A program made the translations under genes and the position numbers. DNA of 64,000 nucleotides from Wuchereria bancrofti (taxonomy: Eukaryota; Nematoda; Chromadorea; Rhabditida; Onchocercidae). Positions 12,724 to 27,591 of this stretch are shown in pieces. Below the pieces are notes generated by a model. It saw only the letters and a list, made by a program, of their open reading frames with translations, was not told where the DNA came from and made no database searches. Position 1 is the stretch's first letter. Every line of letters starts with the position of its first letter. The DNA lies in NCBI GenBank assembly GCA_005281725.1, contig SSBO01000003.1, positions 4,898,495 through 4,962,494 of the forward strand. The letters run 5' to 3'.

Positions 12724-15700
12724 AATTTTAGAATTTTAGAAAAATCGAATTTCTCTAGCAATCATTTCGAGAATGCGCTTGCAGTGGATGACTTGAAAAT
12801 TTTGTTCATGTGACAACTTTGAGAAAATAAAGAATATGACAACTTCTGGAAAATAAAGAATGAAACTAAATTTAAGTTTCCTAATGTTTGAATTCAACAT
12901 AGTGATTTAAATGATATCCAAAAACTATGAAAGGTTATTTTATTCTGTTCATTCGTAGCAAGTTTCAGTTTGAATTGATGAATCTTCGTGAACGCCTGGA
13001 GACAAATTGATATTATGTCATTTTGATATGTTCTCAAGCAATGAACTTCTTAATTTGAAGTAATAAAAGTTATTTAAAGATGAAATCGATATCATATTAT
13101 AAGAAGTTATATCCCCAAAATTCATCAATTTCTAAGAAATAAATTTTAGTTAGCAATCAGAAAAATCCAGAGTGACAGGATATGTCCTAATTAAGACTAA
13201 GGCACATAAGAATTTGTCATTTGAATAAATTTAAGGAAAACTGAATAGAAACAAGACATTCGAAGTGGTTTTTTTTTTCACAAAATGAGCTTACTTTGTT
13301 CTGATAACCAAAAAGGGATTAAAAGAAATGTTCAAAGGATAGCATTAGAAATTAAAAAATTGAAGAAGTAAAGAGATGATTGATTGATTTATTCTACTGT
13401 AATATGATATCAAGTATCATATATCAGCCTGAAGACAGGTTAAATAGCTATGATTCATATGTTTTGAGAACTATATGTTTTCAATTAAAACAGATCATAA
13501 CAACAGTACATCTTTCAGCTAATTCCACAATTTGTAAAAATGAAAAATTCAAATTGACTGACTATCGATCGATATTCAAACTTTAAGGAGTGGACTAAGT
13601 TTTAGATTAAGATGACTAGTGGAATTTAATACCGAATCATTTGATGATACGGTTTATCAAACATGAAAAATGTGATTTCGTCTAAGAACTTTCTCTCTTA
13701 AGATTTAAACAGTAAAAGTTGGCATGATATTGTTTTCGGAGCGATAAACAAAAGAAGCAATTGAGTGGTATTAGGCATGTAAAAAAATAAAAAGAACGGA
13801 AGCTACCAAATTGGGAAAAAATTTTTATTGCAGCCATGGAATTCTAAATTTGTACCACTCATTAAATCACTGCACATTAAGTCTCCTGCACAAAGCAAAC
13901 TTACTGATATTTTACTTCATTGTAGTTGCTAAATAGCCAAATTGGGATGTATATTTTTTCTTGAGGAATTATTTGTATTTCATTTATGTGGAAATGGACA
14001 ATAGTATGTTTTTCTGCATTTACTACTCATAGATAGCATCATTACACTAAAATCGAAAGTAATTAGAACGAGCTAATAGCCATTAACATTCTTATCAAGT
14101 ATCCATTAATAACCATTTTATTATTGTTATATTGTTACTTTTATTATTATTTAATAAAGTGAAATCTTTATGATATGTGTCAAAGATGACGTCATTTGTT
14201 TATAAGCCACAATAAGTATTTGGCTGTAGGTTGCATATTTGTATGTGTGTGCGTATGTGTATGCGTGTGCATGCATGTGTGTGTACGTGTGTGTGTGTGT
14301 ATGTGTGTGCGGGAAGAACTTCGAAAATGTTATTATCAAAATTGCTGACTATTTCTCCATATTTGCAATCTAACATCCTCACTCAATACTGCACGAGAAG
14401 GATAGATTAGTGTGATAGCTTTCTCGACCCGTATATGTCCCATTGTCCCATAGGGTATTTAGAAGTGTGACCAGTTGGATTGTTTGCTTCTGTGCAAGTG
14501 GATATTCTCCCTATCCTGCCAGAGACTCATCAAGAAAATTCTAATTCTCCAAGAATAGCTTACCAGAGGCAGCCTCTTAAAAATGGCTAAGTGGGAGGCA
14601 GGAAGCAGATTGTTAATTTTATTTGAGGACATTTCAGGATGTGAAAGAAATGACATTTTGCTGAAGTTAATTTTATCTCGATGCCTACTTATATCTTCTA
14701 TCAGAAAGCAAGCCTATATGATTCAGTATAAATGAGAGAAACTCACTTATGCTTTTCGTCTTGGTTCTATTCCATTGAAATGAGATAATTTCCTTTCTAT
14801 CCATTCAAAATCCATTCTTTCTTTCTCTCCCTTTCTCCTTTCAATGAATTCACCATCCTTCCATTTTAAAGCTTTTCGAAAATTTTGCCTTCTTTGTTGC
14901 ACCGTTTTTGACACATTCTAGTGGAAAAATTTCACATCGACATTTTACGAATTTTATTCAGATCTAAGTTATTAGTTAAACTAAAATAATAGTGCTTATT
15001 TGGAACTATCTAGGATAAATGAAGCTAAAGTAATTATTTCGTATAAAAGACAATTTAATTTCATCAATACTGCTTTTAGCTTATGCTTACAACTTGAATA
15101 GGTTTTTAATCACAATATCAAGCTTTTGAATTTAAAAAGTTCCAACATCTTTTGCTTTAATTATCAGCTACATTTTTTACACTTCAAAATTGAAAATTTC
15201 AATAAAGGGAAGTTACTTCATTGGTTTTTGGGTAAATTATGAAGTGAATTAGGAACTCTCCCATATTCCCCTCATCATAAAAATTTTTTCACCCTGAACC
15301 TGCTACATTTTAATTTAATATCTCATCGATTCACTTATGCTAAGAATCTTCCATAAGCTTTCCAAAAAGGTTTTTGGAAGTATTTCACAGATATTTTTCA
15401 GGATATAAATATCTTGAGAAATGCTTGAAAGATTCTAATAGTTGATCTCCAGAGTTTTCAATGAGTTGTGGATTTCTTTTAGCTAATTCTCTGATCGGAT
15501 TATCCGATCGAAAAGTAGAAATTGTTTGTTTTCAATGCATAAAGAAAGGCTTTAGAAACTGGTATACTTAATAAGTGATGCAGATAATGCAAGTTTCTGA
15601 AAATTTGATTTCTCTCGCTTTGACGGAGCCATTTCACTTTTCCAAAATCAATAATGATCTATCAGAAAATTCTACCGTAGTGCAATTCGTCTACGAGTAA

Positions 15701-17548
15701 GTAAACCTATCCTGGATACTGCTATCGACAGTACATTTATGCATTGTTAATCAATCATTTTCTTATCTTTTTATAACTACATTCATTATTAGATAATAAT
15801 AATAATGATAATAATTAATAATAATAGATTCTTTAAAAAAGGAAGCAAACGCATTATTAATAAACTTATTTAAGGTAAATTTTTCAAAAATCTTCTTTAA
15901 AAAATCAAGTTTAGTCCTAAAGTTGAACAAAGTTGGGTAATTTCGTTAGAAATAGTACGTACGAAAGAAAAACAAAATTTGCGAATAATTGAGAAACAAA
16001 AAGAAAAAGTAAATAAAGTCTCTTTTCTTTCGGAATTTGAAGAGTGACCAAATACAATTCCTTGAAAGCATTTCCGCTTTCTTCTTTTTCCTTCTAGAAA
16101 AGTAGAACAAACAGCATGATGTCAAGCACTTAATATTTCTTCTTCCCTTCACCACAGTGCAAAGAAATTTTCTATGCTTTTAAAAATGAACTTTAACACT
16201 AAAATATTTGTGGATTAGTCATTAAGTTTATGCTCTTCCTTTAATATTTTCTTTTTTATTTTATTTAAGACAATTTTATCTAAATTCTTGTCATTCAGAT
16301 AGCTCAAAGAATTTTGACAAAAGAATTTTTCAAGGTTAATAGTTGTTTATGACACGGAGACTTATGATAGTTTGACAAATCCTGTGAAAAAATTTTTTCT
16401 AAGAATGGAAGAACGAACGGGCGAGCGATCGCAACATCGATTTAAACTTCATTAACTCAATGAAAACAGTCATAATTTTCTTTCCTGGCTTTATTAGAGT
16501 TTTTTAATGGACCAATCTTTATCAGAAAAAAAAAGGAATGCTCAAATATAACGCAAAATGTTTGAAAAAGAATTTAAAAAGAAAGAAATATTTTATGAAA
16601 ATTTCAGAAACTATTTATATGAGAAAAGTTTGCGCATCGAGTAGAAGGTCGCTGAATTGGTTTATTACTGAAAATGACAAACTTATGCTTTTTGAAGAAG
16701 TCCACTAGGTTATTAATTTTATTGTTCAAAAATTTTATGAAGGAAAAATTTCTTGAGCTGAAGTAACTTATGAATTGCTAGCTTCTATACCTCTTTATAG
16801 CTCTATATGTAATGTTTTCCCTGACTAATTTACGTATATTAACACAGAATTAGCACAAATTGTATAAAGTAATAAAGAAGCGCTATTGAAGTCGATCCGA
16901 CAGACAAACGAATGAATGAAGGTTTGGTGATAACCGTTAAATCATTACGTCTGTCAAAATGAAGATTGATCATTTTTGTTTTTGTTTTTTTCTTGCTCAG
17001 ATTTATTGATCTGGAGTTTACCAGCTTTAAAACATTTTTGCTAGCAACCTACAATTAGTATTATTTTTCTCACTTAATTTCGTTATTTATTAACCATTAA
17101 TTTTAAATTAAATAACTATTAGTATATTATCATTATTGTTATGCTAAGGACAATAAAAAAGACTGACTGCTACCATAAAATCTGGCTGAAAGTATTTGTG
17201 ATATATAAACTAATTCACTAATTTATCTACATGATGAATTCATGTAAAATTTATATTGTAAGCTTTGTCAGTGATAATTTTTGACATTTGATCGAAAATT
17301 ATCACTAAATTATGTTCGAAATGTCGATTATCACCAGTATTTATTTAGATTTATTACTTATTTGAATGCTTATCAATGCCAAAGACATTTTGCTATTTGA
17401 TATCGACAATCTACAAGTTTTAGATTTCAAAAACTTAACAGCGCCAATATAGTCATTCCCAGCAGAAAACGTGATATTTGAACTGCATGATCATCACTTG
17501 AAGCGCTTTTATGATGAAAAGCGCATCGAACATAACGTTTCTTTTAAA
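12724..17548. other. gene desert with AT-rich sequence
   Basis: About 4.8 kb with no supported exon. Short open frames (for example 13380-13586, 14459-14656 minus, 15946-16155 minus) have Phe/Lys/Ile-rich or otherwise uninformative composition and no splice partners. The 3' half probably includes the upstream regulatory region of the channel gene. Confidence 0.55.
14241..14310. repeat. TG-rich microsatellite
   Basis: About 70 bp of TG dinucleotides with scattered TA, TGCG and CATG interruptions. The His/Thr-rich minus-strand translations are artefacts of the repeat. Confidence 0.85.
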
Positions 17549-20500
17549 ATGATAATCTTTCGGAAGTCATTAACAGCACAGCGTAAAATTATTCGTCCTA
17601 CTGCAGCAGTACTGTTTATGTTAATTATGTTATTAACAGTAGCTGATATTTCATTGGCTCGGAAGCAAAAACGAAAACTTTGGTGAGCATTTTGAAATAT
17701 GTGCGTTTAATTAAGCGCACATATTTCATGAAAGAAAATTGAGAACTATTCAGAAGTAGTCTGCTAATCGGTTGTAACATTCGTGACTTTTTGCCCAATT
17801 TAACAAATAAAATGAGTTAATTTGAATTCATTCAACCAATTAAATCAAAATTAGTTCGTTCTTATTTGTCAGCAAACGGATGGCCTTCAATAGACATACA
17901 ACAAATTATCGTTCTTGGCGAGAACAGATGACCGTTTGTGAATTACTTGATAACTATGATCCTACAGTGCGACCTTCCGGAAGAATGCCCACTAATGATC
18001 AGAGTAAGTCCTTTACATCTGAAGTACGGGTTATTGTATCCATCAAACTTTTCGCAATTATTGCTATTAAAAAGTTTGAAAGCATGCAAGAAAAAAATGA
18101 ATTTCAGAAGGACCAGTAATTGTGTGGACGAGCCTGGAAATTCGTTCCATTAGTGCAATTAGCGAACGAAATATGGTAATCCTTCCGTTTCAGTATTCAA
18201 ATTGCTTAAAATATTCAAAGCAAATTATGATATTAGCATTCCTTCGCTTATTCGATGTTTGTTTGAGGAAACATTATATTTCAACATTTTCTACTATATA
18301 TTTTAAAGTGTTTAAGAGCATTTTAAGCATTAATGCTATTTTGTGGAAGATTTTAGTGGCGCTCAAATCTTTCTTTTCTTTGTTCATATGCTTAAACTAG
18401 AAAGGACATCTTTTTTTTCACAGGAATTTGTTGCACAATTTCGCTTTCAACAAGAATGGTTTGATAATCGACTTCGATACACAGATCATAGTGATTTCCG
18501 TAACTTTGACTTTATTCATGTTGCTCGTGATCAAGTACTCTGGATTCCAGATACGTTCTTCCAAAATGAGCGGAACGGATGGTACCATATGTTGGATCAG
18601 GTTTACTGATTATAATCTATTGATAAATTATCGAATTATTTTCCGACTTATTTTGTCTTATTTCCATATTTACTTTTTCTAATAAATTTATTTTAGAGTA
18701 TTTTGTCCCGTGTTGTTCCATATTCTATTTTATCCAATGATATCATCTTTCTGTTGATTGATTTTTATAAAATAATATTATTTCCAGGAGAACAAATTTA
18801 TCAAATTGCGCTCTGATGGAAAAGTTATTTACAATCGCAGGTTGTCATATAATTTTAGGACAAGATATATGCAGTCTTATTATCTTGCAGCATAATTATT
18901 CTCATTTGTCAAAGATTGAAATTATTGAAAGGCATTAGTAATGGATTTTAGGTTAACACTAATACTGGCATGTCAAATGAACCTGATTCGGTATCCAATG
19001 GATGTTCAAGAGTGCCTTATCGATTTTGCTAGTTGTAAGTACTTTGTAATTGTAAGTAGTTGTAAGTAATTAACAAGAAGAACCAATAATGCTCACCTAA
19101 TATTTAAATCTCATCTTATCATTCGACAATGATTGCATATAAATATTTACAGATGCTTATACAACAACTGATATTGTTTACAAATGGGACCGTGCTGCAA
19201 TAACAATTGATAAGGATGCCAATAATGCTCTGCCGAATTTCCGAATCAGTGCCTTTGAAAATAAATCCTGTGATAGCACCACGAATACAGGTAATTTGCT
19301 ACTGTCCATTTATGAGATATACGCATATTCTGAGCATATTTACTAGCAAATTGTTCAAAGGATCGTAATAGTTTTTTAACCTAACATTTTCATTTCCTTA
19401 TATGTTACCTTCCCACTTAATACTATTATAAAATATAATAAAAATTGGGATTACATACTTAATTTCCCTCACTTTCATAAAGTTGTTTTACTTCTGCAAT
19501 TTAATAATTAACATTTATTTGTCTATGCAAGCATAATAAAAATAGTAAATATTTCTTAAAACTAGCAATATGCACCATTACATCACTGAAAAAAACTCGT
19601 AGACAAGTTAATTGCAAAGCTTCTAAGTGAAATTCCTTTAACACAATTTCAATTTCAGGGACATACAGCTGTCTTCGGGTGGAGCTTAAACTCAGTCGTG
19701 TTTTCTCGTTCTTTCTCCTACAGCTTTACATTCCATCGACAATGCTGGTCGGAGTATCTTGGGTATCATATTGGATTGACTGGAAAAGCACCGCCGCACG
19801 CGTGCCTCTTGCAATTGTCACCCTGCTGACCATGATCACCCAATCACATGGTCAGTTTAACCACCTGTCTTTCCTCCCGTCATTTGCTATCCGATCTCAG
19901 TACCTCATACATTTGTTGCTCTTTTAACCAACAAAAATACTATTTAATGCATTTTGCAACATAGCTCTTTCCTCTCTCCAATATTGTCATACAATTCACC
20001 TCTCTCTCAACAACTGCTCACATACATACACCTTGCAAAGTCTTACAATCCAGAAAAAAGGATTGATGCTAGCGGAATAGTCCTGCAAAATCATGGTAAC
20101 ATTGAATAAAACGAGCGTAATTTTCTCTGTTTGGGACAGCAAAGTTAATTAACAACTGATTAATTAAATTATAAACGAAATACTCAACAGAAAAATTGCC
20201 AAATATTATGTATGTTTCTTTTTAGTCTCATATGTAACATGGGTAGTCAGCAGTCAATTGCATTGGGCTTAATATTTCCTTAAAATCTTGGCTAACTAAA
20301 AGTAAACTGCACTGTAATATCCATCTCCAGAGTTTTATGGCCTAAATATTTTCATTGTACATTTATCTAATCTATAATTAAATACTTCACGATAGTAATA
20401 GCTTCAGAAAAACCATAATTCTGCACAAAAGTTTTTATGTTTCAATTCATTTTTTGTAATGAGTTGAGATTTATTTGATAGAGAAAAAATTTTTTCGAGA

Positions 20501-22983
20501 TGGTCATTTCCTTCTGCTGCAGAAAGAATAATAACAAAAATACTTAATTGTTTACTCGAAAAGTCCTCCTCTGCATGCTTGTTTAGTCATTAAACTATTC
20601 CTTCATTTTGAAACCACTCTGGAAAAAATTTAATTATATGATGTTGACGAGTTTAGCTGCTAGAAGGGATCGTAGCTTGAATAGTGATTTATCACTTCCG
20701 TAATTGCAACGACAGCGTAATCATTTTAACAATTTTTGTTCCATTGTTTAGAATGAATCAGAAGTTATTAGGATTGTACAGTGCCACTTGCTTAATTTAA
20801 GGAAATATAATTGAGAAATTAAGGTACGTTCAAAAACAATTCACTCTCATATGCTCCAATTTTTCTATTAAGTAGTAATTGCAATGAAATGTGAAAAGAT
20901 ATGCAAAAAGTTTGCTAATTATATATCCACCAAAGGAATAATCGTGTTGATCCTAATCGTAATGATCCCAATCAAATTATCTCCAATCATAACGATCCTA
21001 ATCATAGTGATCCTGCACATTCAAACAGCATACAGAAGCTTATAATTAGCTCGTCATCTGATAAATTGATATTTAAACGTTGAAATAAAAAGTATAATTC
21101 AAACTGTTTGACTCACTATCAAAAAAAACCAATTATTATTTTCTTTTTCAGCAATTAATTCGAATCTACCTCCAGTGAGTTATACCAAAGCTATTGATAT
21201 ATGGATCGGGGCTTGCGTCGGTTCGTATTCTAATTCTCGTCATTTCAGCCTTTTCAGTTCAAACTAATAAAATAAATTAGCATTCAAAATTAACAACTCT
21301 ACTTCGATTTTGATAAAATTTCAGTATTCATATTTGCATCATTGATCGAATACGCAGTTGTGAATTACGTGGGAATTTTCGATAAACATCGGTATCAAAT
21401 TCATGCAATTTGAAGTATTTTAAATATCATTTCCAAACTCAAAACACTGAATACTGCAATGATCCTTTTATCTTAAACATTTCAAAGTAATGAATTTTTA
21501 TTTCGAAACACATTCGTCATTACTTTCTCTATTTAACTGAAAATCATGCGAAAATCCCTTTAGAAACAAAGTACGGACTAGAATTTCTTTTTAATTTTTT
21601 TCTTAAAAAAGCACAAAAGGATAAAATTCAAAAAATCTCAGGATTTATAAAAAACTGGCTGTTTAGAAGTAGAGAAAGATATTTCTTTTTCTTTTTTAAT
21701 GCTGTTTAAATGCTCCACTGTATCCTTTCAAACAATTTCATTTGACTGATTTTAATATCAAAAATTGAACAATATGATGAACGAACAATGACAGGATTAA
21801 ATAAATAACGGCATTGAATTTTAGTATAAAAACCTAATGGAGAGAAAAAAAAATGTTATTAACATTTTTCGACATAAAGTAAGCCCTGCTTATCAGTACT
21901 TATAATCTCTGTGATCATTTATCAGTAAAGTGGTGATTTCTGAATGATTTTGGGCTTTTGGATTTAATTTAATTTACATCTTTCAGAGAAGTACGAAAGG
22001 TGACATCCAATCAAACACGTCTCACTAATGTTATCGAAAATGGCCTTTTGTTTAGTCCTGTGGAATGTGTTGCAGCTTCACCAGCATCCTGCTTAAACAG
22101 CCCCGAGAAAAAGGTTATTACCTTCCGTACACTCATCAGTTCTTTAGCATATAATTAAATAATGCATAGTTACAATTATTTCTTCTCTTTCCTTACTACT
22201 AATCCATCATTTTCAACAATAAAAAAGAAAATGTACGTTTGCAGAGCTTATTACGATATAGGCGGAAACAAAGTTTTGAAGAAAAGAGCGAGGAATTGAT
22301 GGACTTCAATCCATCACATATATTACATGTTCCGGATCCTATTTGGACATTTCAGGTTTGCTCCCTCACTTATCTTTGCATATTTTCGGATCATTTTTTT
22401 TGTGGAGAAATTAGGATTGAAAAACCTGAATTCCGAACTCCAGTGAATAAAAAATTCGAACTTCAAGGAAGTTGGTAACAAACTGAACAATAACAATACA
22501 TGGAGCTTCAATAATCAAAGTAGAATCCGCTGAGTGTGCATTTTTAGGACGTATCAGATCTGATATACATCGGACAAAGGAAACGCATCGAATTAATACG
22601 ATGGTGCAGTTTGTTATCTTCACGTGAACGAGCGGAACGAATCGATATAATGGCTAGGTGCTGCATTCCATTCTTTAACGAGCTGATCGTTAAAATTTTA
22701 AAAATTAATTTTAAGCATGGATTTAGTAGAAAGTAAGTATATCTAGTAATGATAATAGTAGTTATTACTTTAATATAAATCAGGCAATCACTATCCCGCA
22801 CATTCCTAGTAAATTATTTTTTGCTTCATTGGCGTTACTAATTAGTTCAAGTAAAAGCTTCATCAGAACGTTCGATATAAAAAAAAGTTTAGTTCATTTC
22901 GTTTCAGATTGATTTTTCCAGTGGCTTTTATCCTGTTCAATTTTGCATACTGGAGCATATATTTGGGTGAAATGGAGGAGTGA
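17549..22983 (+). CDS. glutamate-gated-chloride-type Cys-loop channel subunit (511 aa)
   Basis: Fourteen phase-consistent exons: 17549-17682, 17873-18003, 18108-18175, 18424-18600, 18788-18840, 18952-19034, 19153-19290, 19659-19850, 21152-21220, 21325-21391, 21987-22113, 22245-22355, 22548-22657 and 22908-22983. Signal peptide ~18-38; ligand-binding domain with [10 protein letters not shown]; 13-residue Cys loop [15 protein letters not shown] (~193-207). A second cysteine pair, [12 protein letters not shown], is typical of GluCl and glycine receptors. M1 ~278-300. M2 is ~308-323 with [17 protein letters not shown]; the PAR-like -1' region marks an anion pore. M3 is ~339-360 with [13 protein letters not shown]. 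An intracellular loop of ~120 aa follows, then M4 ending [12 protein letters not shown]. It is a plasma-membrane pentameric subunit, probably inhibitory. GluCls are macrocyclic-lactone targets in nematodes. The exact subunit (avr/glc type) cannot be decided by eye; a related ligand-gated anion channel is possible. Confidence 0.92.
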
Positions 22984-25900
22984 CAAATCATCATTTCAAA
23001 GCCAGATGCCATTTATGTAAACAAAGTGAAGCATTCTAACATTAAAACATTTTAAACTATGGCATTTCACATAATAATTTCATTTCACATAACAGTAAGA
23101 AGATGAAAGTGCAAATAGATGGTACAAATGCGCGCTGGGCAGAACTCAGCGTAAACTTCTCAAAGAAAAACCATTGGTGCTGACCGTTTACTTTAATCTA
23201 TCTGTGATATTTATTGTGCATACGTTTTTCAAGATTTAGATGACATTGTATTGAAAATTTAACTCGGATTGAGAGATATAATATGAAGCAGTAATAATCA
23301 AAGCGAATCATAAAATTTCTTAATTGACCTGGGCGCTTCTATTTTTCATTAGAGTTATTTTTTGTAACAAATGACCAGGTAGTTATAAGTTATGAATACT
23401 GTAAAAACAAAGATGTGACATTTTTTAGTCATTAGATAGTTGAGAAAAATTGTGTCCGCATTACAATGACAGAGACATATTGCGCCATCAAATCAAAACT
23501 CGACAGGAACATTCGTCTGGACAACATAGATTTTAGCGTTTATTTGCAGTGAACTGCGTGTTATTCTGATCATTTTAAACAAGAAAGCCTACAATGTAGA
23601 AAAAGATACCATAAATTATAATCATACATCCATCGCAAAAGCAAAACAGAGTGAAGAATGTTGAGTCTGATGAGATTCTAAACTTGCTTTCGTTAATGGA
23701 TGAATCTCTTTGCGCTCAAATGTACGATCATAGTAGAAGTATTTAGGAATGATTCATTTTGTAATGTGAATAATAATTCCTGTTTTCATAGTTTTTTCAA
23801 ATTTGTTACTTGCAAAGAATAGAAATGATGAATTCGGATGAAGATATTTTCCTATGTTTGTTTGTTCGACAAGCGTATGTTAATAGGCGTATGTTAAAAT
23901 AATTATTTTGAGAAGTTTTGATTATTTCCTTAAAAATGTAGTCCATTTTAAATCATAATATTGGTTGTTCTTAGACTGTTGAAAGGGAAACTGGAAAATC
24001 TTTCAGTTGCATACAATTCAAGAAATTTAGAAAGTGATGAGTTCGTATCGGGAATGTAATAATGATATTGATTTCTGGATTTTTTAACTATATGCACCTA
24101 AAGAATTTTCTGGACCAAAAGACAAGCAATCCTGCAATCAAAAGACATGCAATTTTAAAATCTAATTTGGACTACTTTTAAAGAAATTTTTTTGAAAAAT
24201 GAATGTTTCGAAAATGTGAATGCTGAATGCCTTTAATCACTGCAAAATATATTAATTGAAAAGTTAATTGCAAAAAATTTCATTTCTCGAAAAGTGATTC
24301 ATTAGTTTATGTTTTGAAATTGCTAAATAATTTGTTAGAGCAATTACTCTTATATGTGTCATCGTAATACCCGGCAGACGACACCAACTATTGTAAACAA
24401 AAAAAGTAATGTAAATTGATGACCAACAATTAAATTCTTGTAAAGAATGTCCTACGAAAAATTGTTGGTTTTTTGTTGAGATTTTGCAAGTAAAAAATTT
24501 TCTTAGACAAAGAGGAACTGGAAGTAATGAAGAGAATTTGGCTTGCATGAGTGGAAGCAAAAATGTCGAGGATGACCTGTGCGACATGTATTATACCTTT
24601 TGTTTCATTTCGGAATTTGGATCGCTGCAAACAAAAAGTATAATTTAGGAATTGAATTTTTAAGGGTTTTCCTTTTAAAGGGTCATAAAAAAGTTAAAAA
24701 AAGTGAAATTTTGTAGAAACGAGTTGATAAATTAACAAGCACTCATTTCATTACGTCACTTTAAAAAATATTGTTTGATGAGTATAACTGATAGTGGAGT
24801 TAAAAACTCCCCTATATGTAAGATAAAAGTATTTTTAAAAAACACGTGGCACTTTGATAATAATCTTTATTAGTAGTGAAAGGTAGGAATTGTCGTTTCA
24901 AATAATAATTTATAAAGAAGAGCTTATGAATAATGAACAAATTTGAAGAATTAATTCATGCGTGTTTCTTCTTTGTTATTTTTCATTTTTTCAATTGTCA
25001 TTTTTGATCGAAATATTTATCTTTTCCTGATTTTTTGCCTTACCTGAGCTTAATGGGCAGTTTTTACTTGAAATTTGAACATCATTTCAATCAGTGAAAC
25101 GGCGAATGACATGATATGACATATATAATGGATTACGCATAGAAACCTGTCATGAGAGGATGACAAGTGATATAAGCATCTTTCCCCGCATTGGCCAGAT
25201 ATTTCCATATATTTTTAGATTTTGTTTATTTGTCAAACTTATACATATAGGCTGATTATATGTTTCATATCATATTAAAATAGTCCTATTTCTAATTACA
25301 ATAATAATAATATCTAAGAAATATCTCAGAAAGGTCAGTAATAGTGTTTATTTATTACAGGAGAAATGTTAATCAATTACTTTCACTTGTCACATCAGAG
25401 GATTATAGAATTTTAGTCTTAATCATTAGAATTAAAATGTACTCAGTCTTAATTTCTTTTCTTTTTTATACTGAGCCAGTTGATTTGAAAGACTCACAAC
25501 AAAAAGTATTTATTATAAAAAGTGTTAATTCAATGTTCATTTATTGCACAAAAATTGTTTTATACGCATTTGATATGTTCAAGCTGGCCATCAGTAATTA
25601 ACAAATTAATTATTGATGAACAGTTTTCTTTGACTACAATTTTTGCTCCATAAAATTAAATTGTATGCTAATGTTGTCATCCTAAATGACACAACGTGCT
25701 GTTGCAATTGATGCATTGATGAATAACTATTTGTTCATAAATCAAATTAAGATTTAAAAAGATTACTGCCACAAAAATTCTTCTAAACTGAAAAAATGAT
25801 ACGTAAGCCCGCACTGTGTGACGCTGTTGCAAAAAATTGTTTGTTGTTATAAAAAATTTTAAATAAAAAATGTTTTTTTATCGGAAAGTAGAAATTCTTT

Positions 25901-27505
25901 TTTGCCATTGCCATTATAATCAGATATGAAAAAAAGATACAAAATTTCTATTTTCTCCGTCAAATGCAATGAATTTTCGACAGTCACTACTTTTCATTTC
26001 TCTGTTACTTAAATGAGAGACCAATAAAAAAATAAAGTTGAAATTTTTCCTCGAAAAATTATGTACCCTGCATTATGTGCATGAAAAAGTAGTCATAGGA
26101 AAGATAAATTATGAGATATCAAAACAGTTCACATATTTCAAAAAATGCCACTTTGATTTGAATACGACAAGCATAAATATATGCTTTGATCATTCATCCA
26201 GAGAAAATGCAAATAATTCTAATGAGAGAATTGTTTTGACAATCACTAACATCCTGTTCTCGTCATCTAATATTTCTCCAGAACTTTTTCCTTACTCATT
26301 TGGTCGAGTCGAATTATTTTTTGATAAGACCTGAAATTTCATTGTTTATGCTGAATTTTTGCATATCGTAATACGGTAGATTTTCCCAAAACTTTCCAGC
26401 AATAAGTGGAAAAAATCATTAATTTATCGTAAACATTCCGTATTTCACATGTTTTATAATATATCTATTTAAGAACAGTTGTATAATCAATGTTCACTAT
26501 CAAGGTCATCTAATATTTCTCCAGGTGATCGGTTTTAAAATCATCATGTGATTTAAAAAACGTATGCTTAATAAGGAAAAATTCCCTGCAAATGTCATTA
26601 TTTCCACTACTGTGTTTGGACTGATAAATATAAACGAGCAAATATTATGTTTATTTGACGAAAATAACTTAAAATTTGCTCATTACTTGTATATGATTAT
26701 TATGTGTTAAATAGGTTAAATAGGTTTGTTTGCTTATTCGTCCATTAATGCTTTGTAAATGCAAACATAAAAAAAATGACTGCTTTATTCGATCATTTGC
26801 ACTTTGTCTTTTTCATTTTTTCGTCGAAGTGGGATTTGAAAACTTTTTTCGTTTTCTTTCCTTTTTCTTTTATCTTTGCCGATGACAAAAATAATTAAGA
26901 AATGACAGAATTTGCAGAAAATAGATGTGATTTGTTGCTAATCTCTTCACATAATCTTTATTAGAAGTAAACACTTCTCATTATGTATACCTTTAAACTG
27001 CACTTATGCATATAGGTTTCATTGTAGAAAATTTGTTTATTTAAAAGTTTTCACGATACTAGTTTAATTTGCAATGAATTTAAAGTTGGCGCCCAAATTG
27101 ATAGATGGTACAGATTCTGTGAAAGAAATCATAAGTTTATTTTTTTGAGATGTTACAATAAATTTGCCTAGAGAAGAAGTGTGTGCAACATAGTAACAAA
27201 CATTATTAATTCTATTCAATCTAAATTTAATGTTTACTTTGATCCCGATGAATTTAATTTTTTACGTTTAAGGATTTCAAAGCTACTTGATAAAAGCCGC
27301 CAATAAATAATTTCCGATTTACAAGAATTGGTTTGAGATCACTTTATTATGATAAAATTATTAACAGGTTACCAATTATAATTTGTTGCTACCTTTGCAA
27401 TCATTTTTGGGTTCGAGAAACTGATTTATTTATTCCTGATCTGTGTTTCCATTTCTTGTTTACTATACTATGATACAATACCATAAATTTCAGTGTCATG
27501 CATAT

Positions 27506-27591
<86 letters not shown>

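Noticed and set aside
24264..24630. Overlapping minus-strand frames of 107 and 66 codons
   Set aside because: Two different frames are open over the same AT-rich stretch, composition is not protein-like, and there are no partner exons.
26038..26334. 98-codon plus-strand frame
   Set aside because: It starts at TTG, is AT-rich with Phe/Asn/Ile-heavy translation, and has no splice context or known motif.
26262..26523. 20-bp word GTCATCTAATATTTCTCCAG occurring twice
   Set aside because: Flanks do not align, there is no terminal-repeat structure and the word is short. Probably a tiny local duplication or chance.
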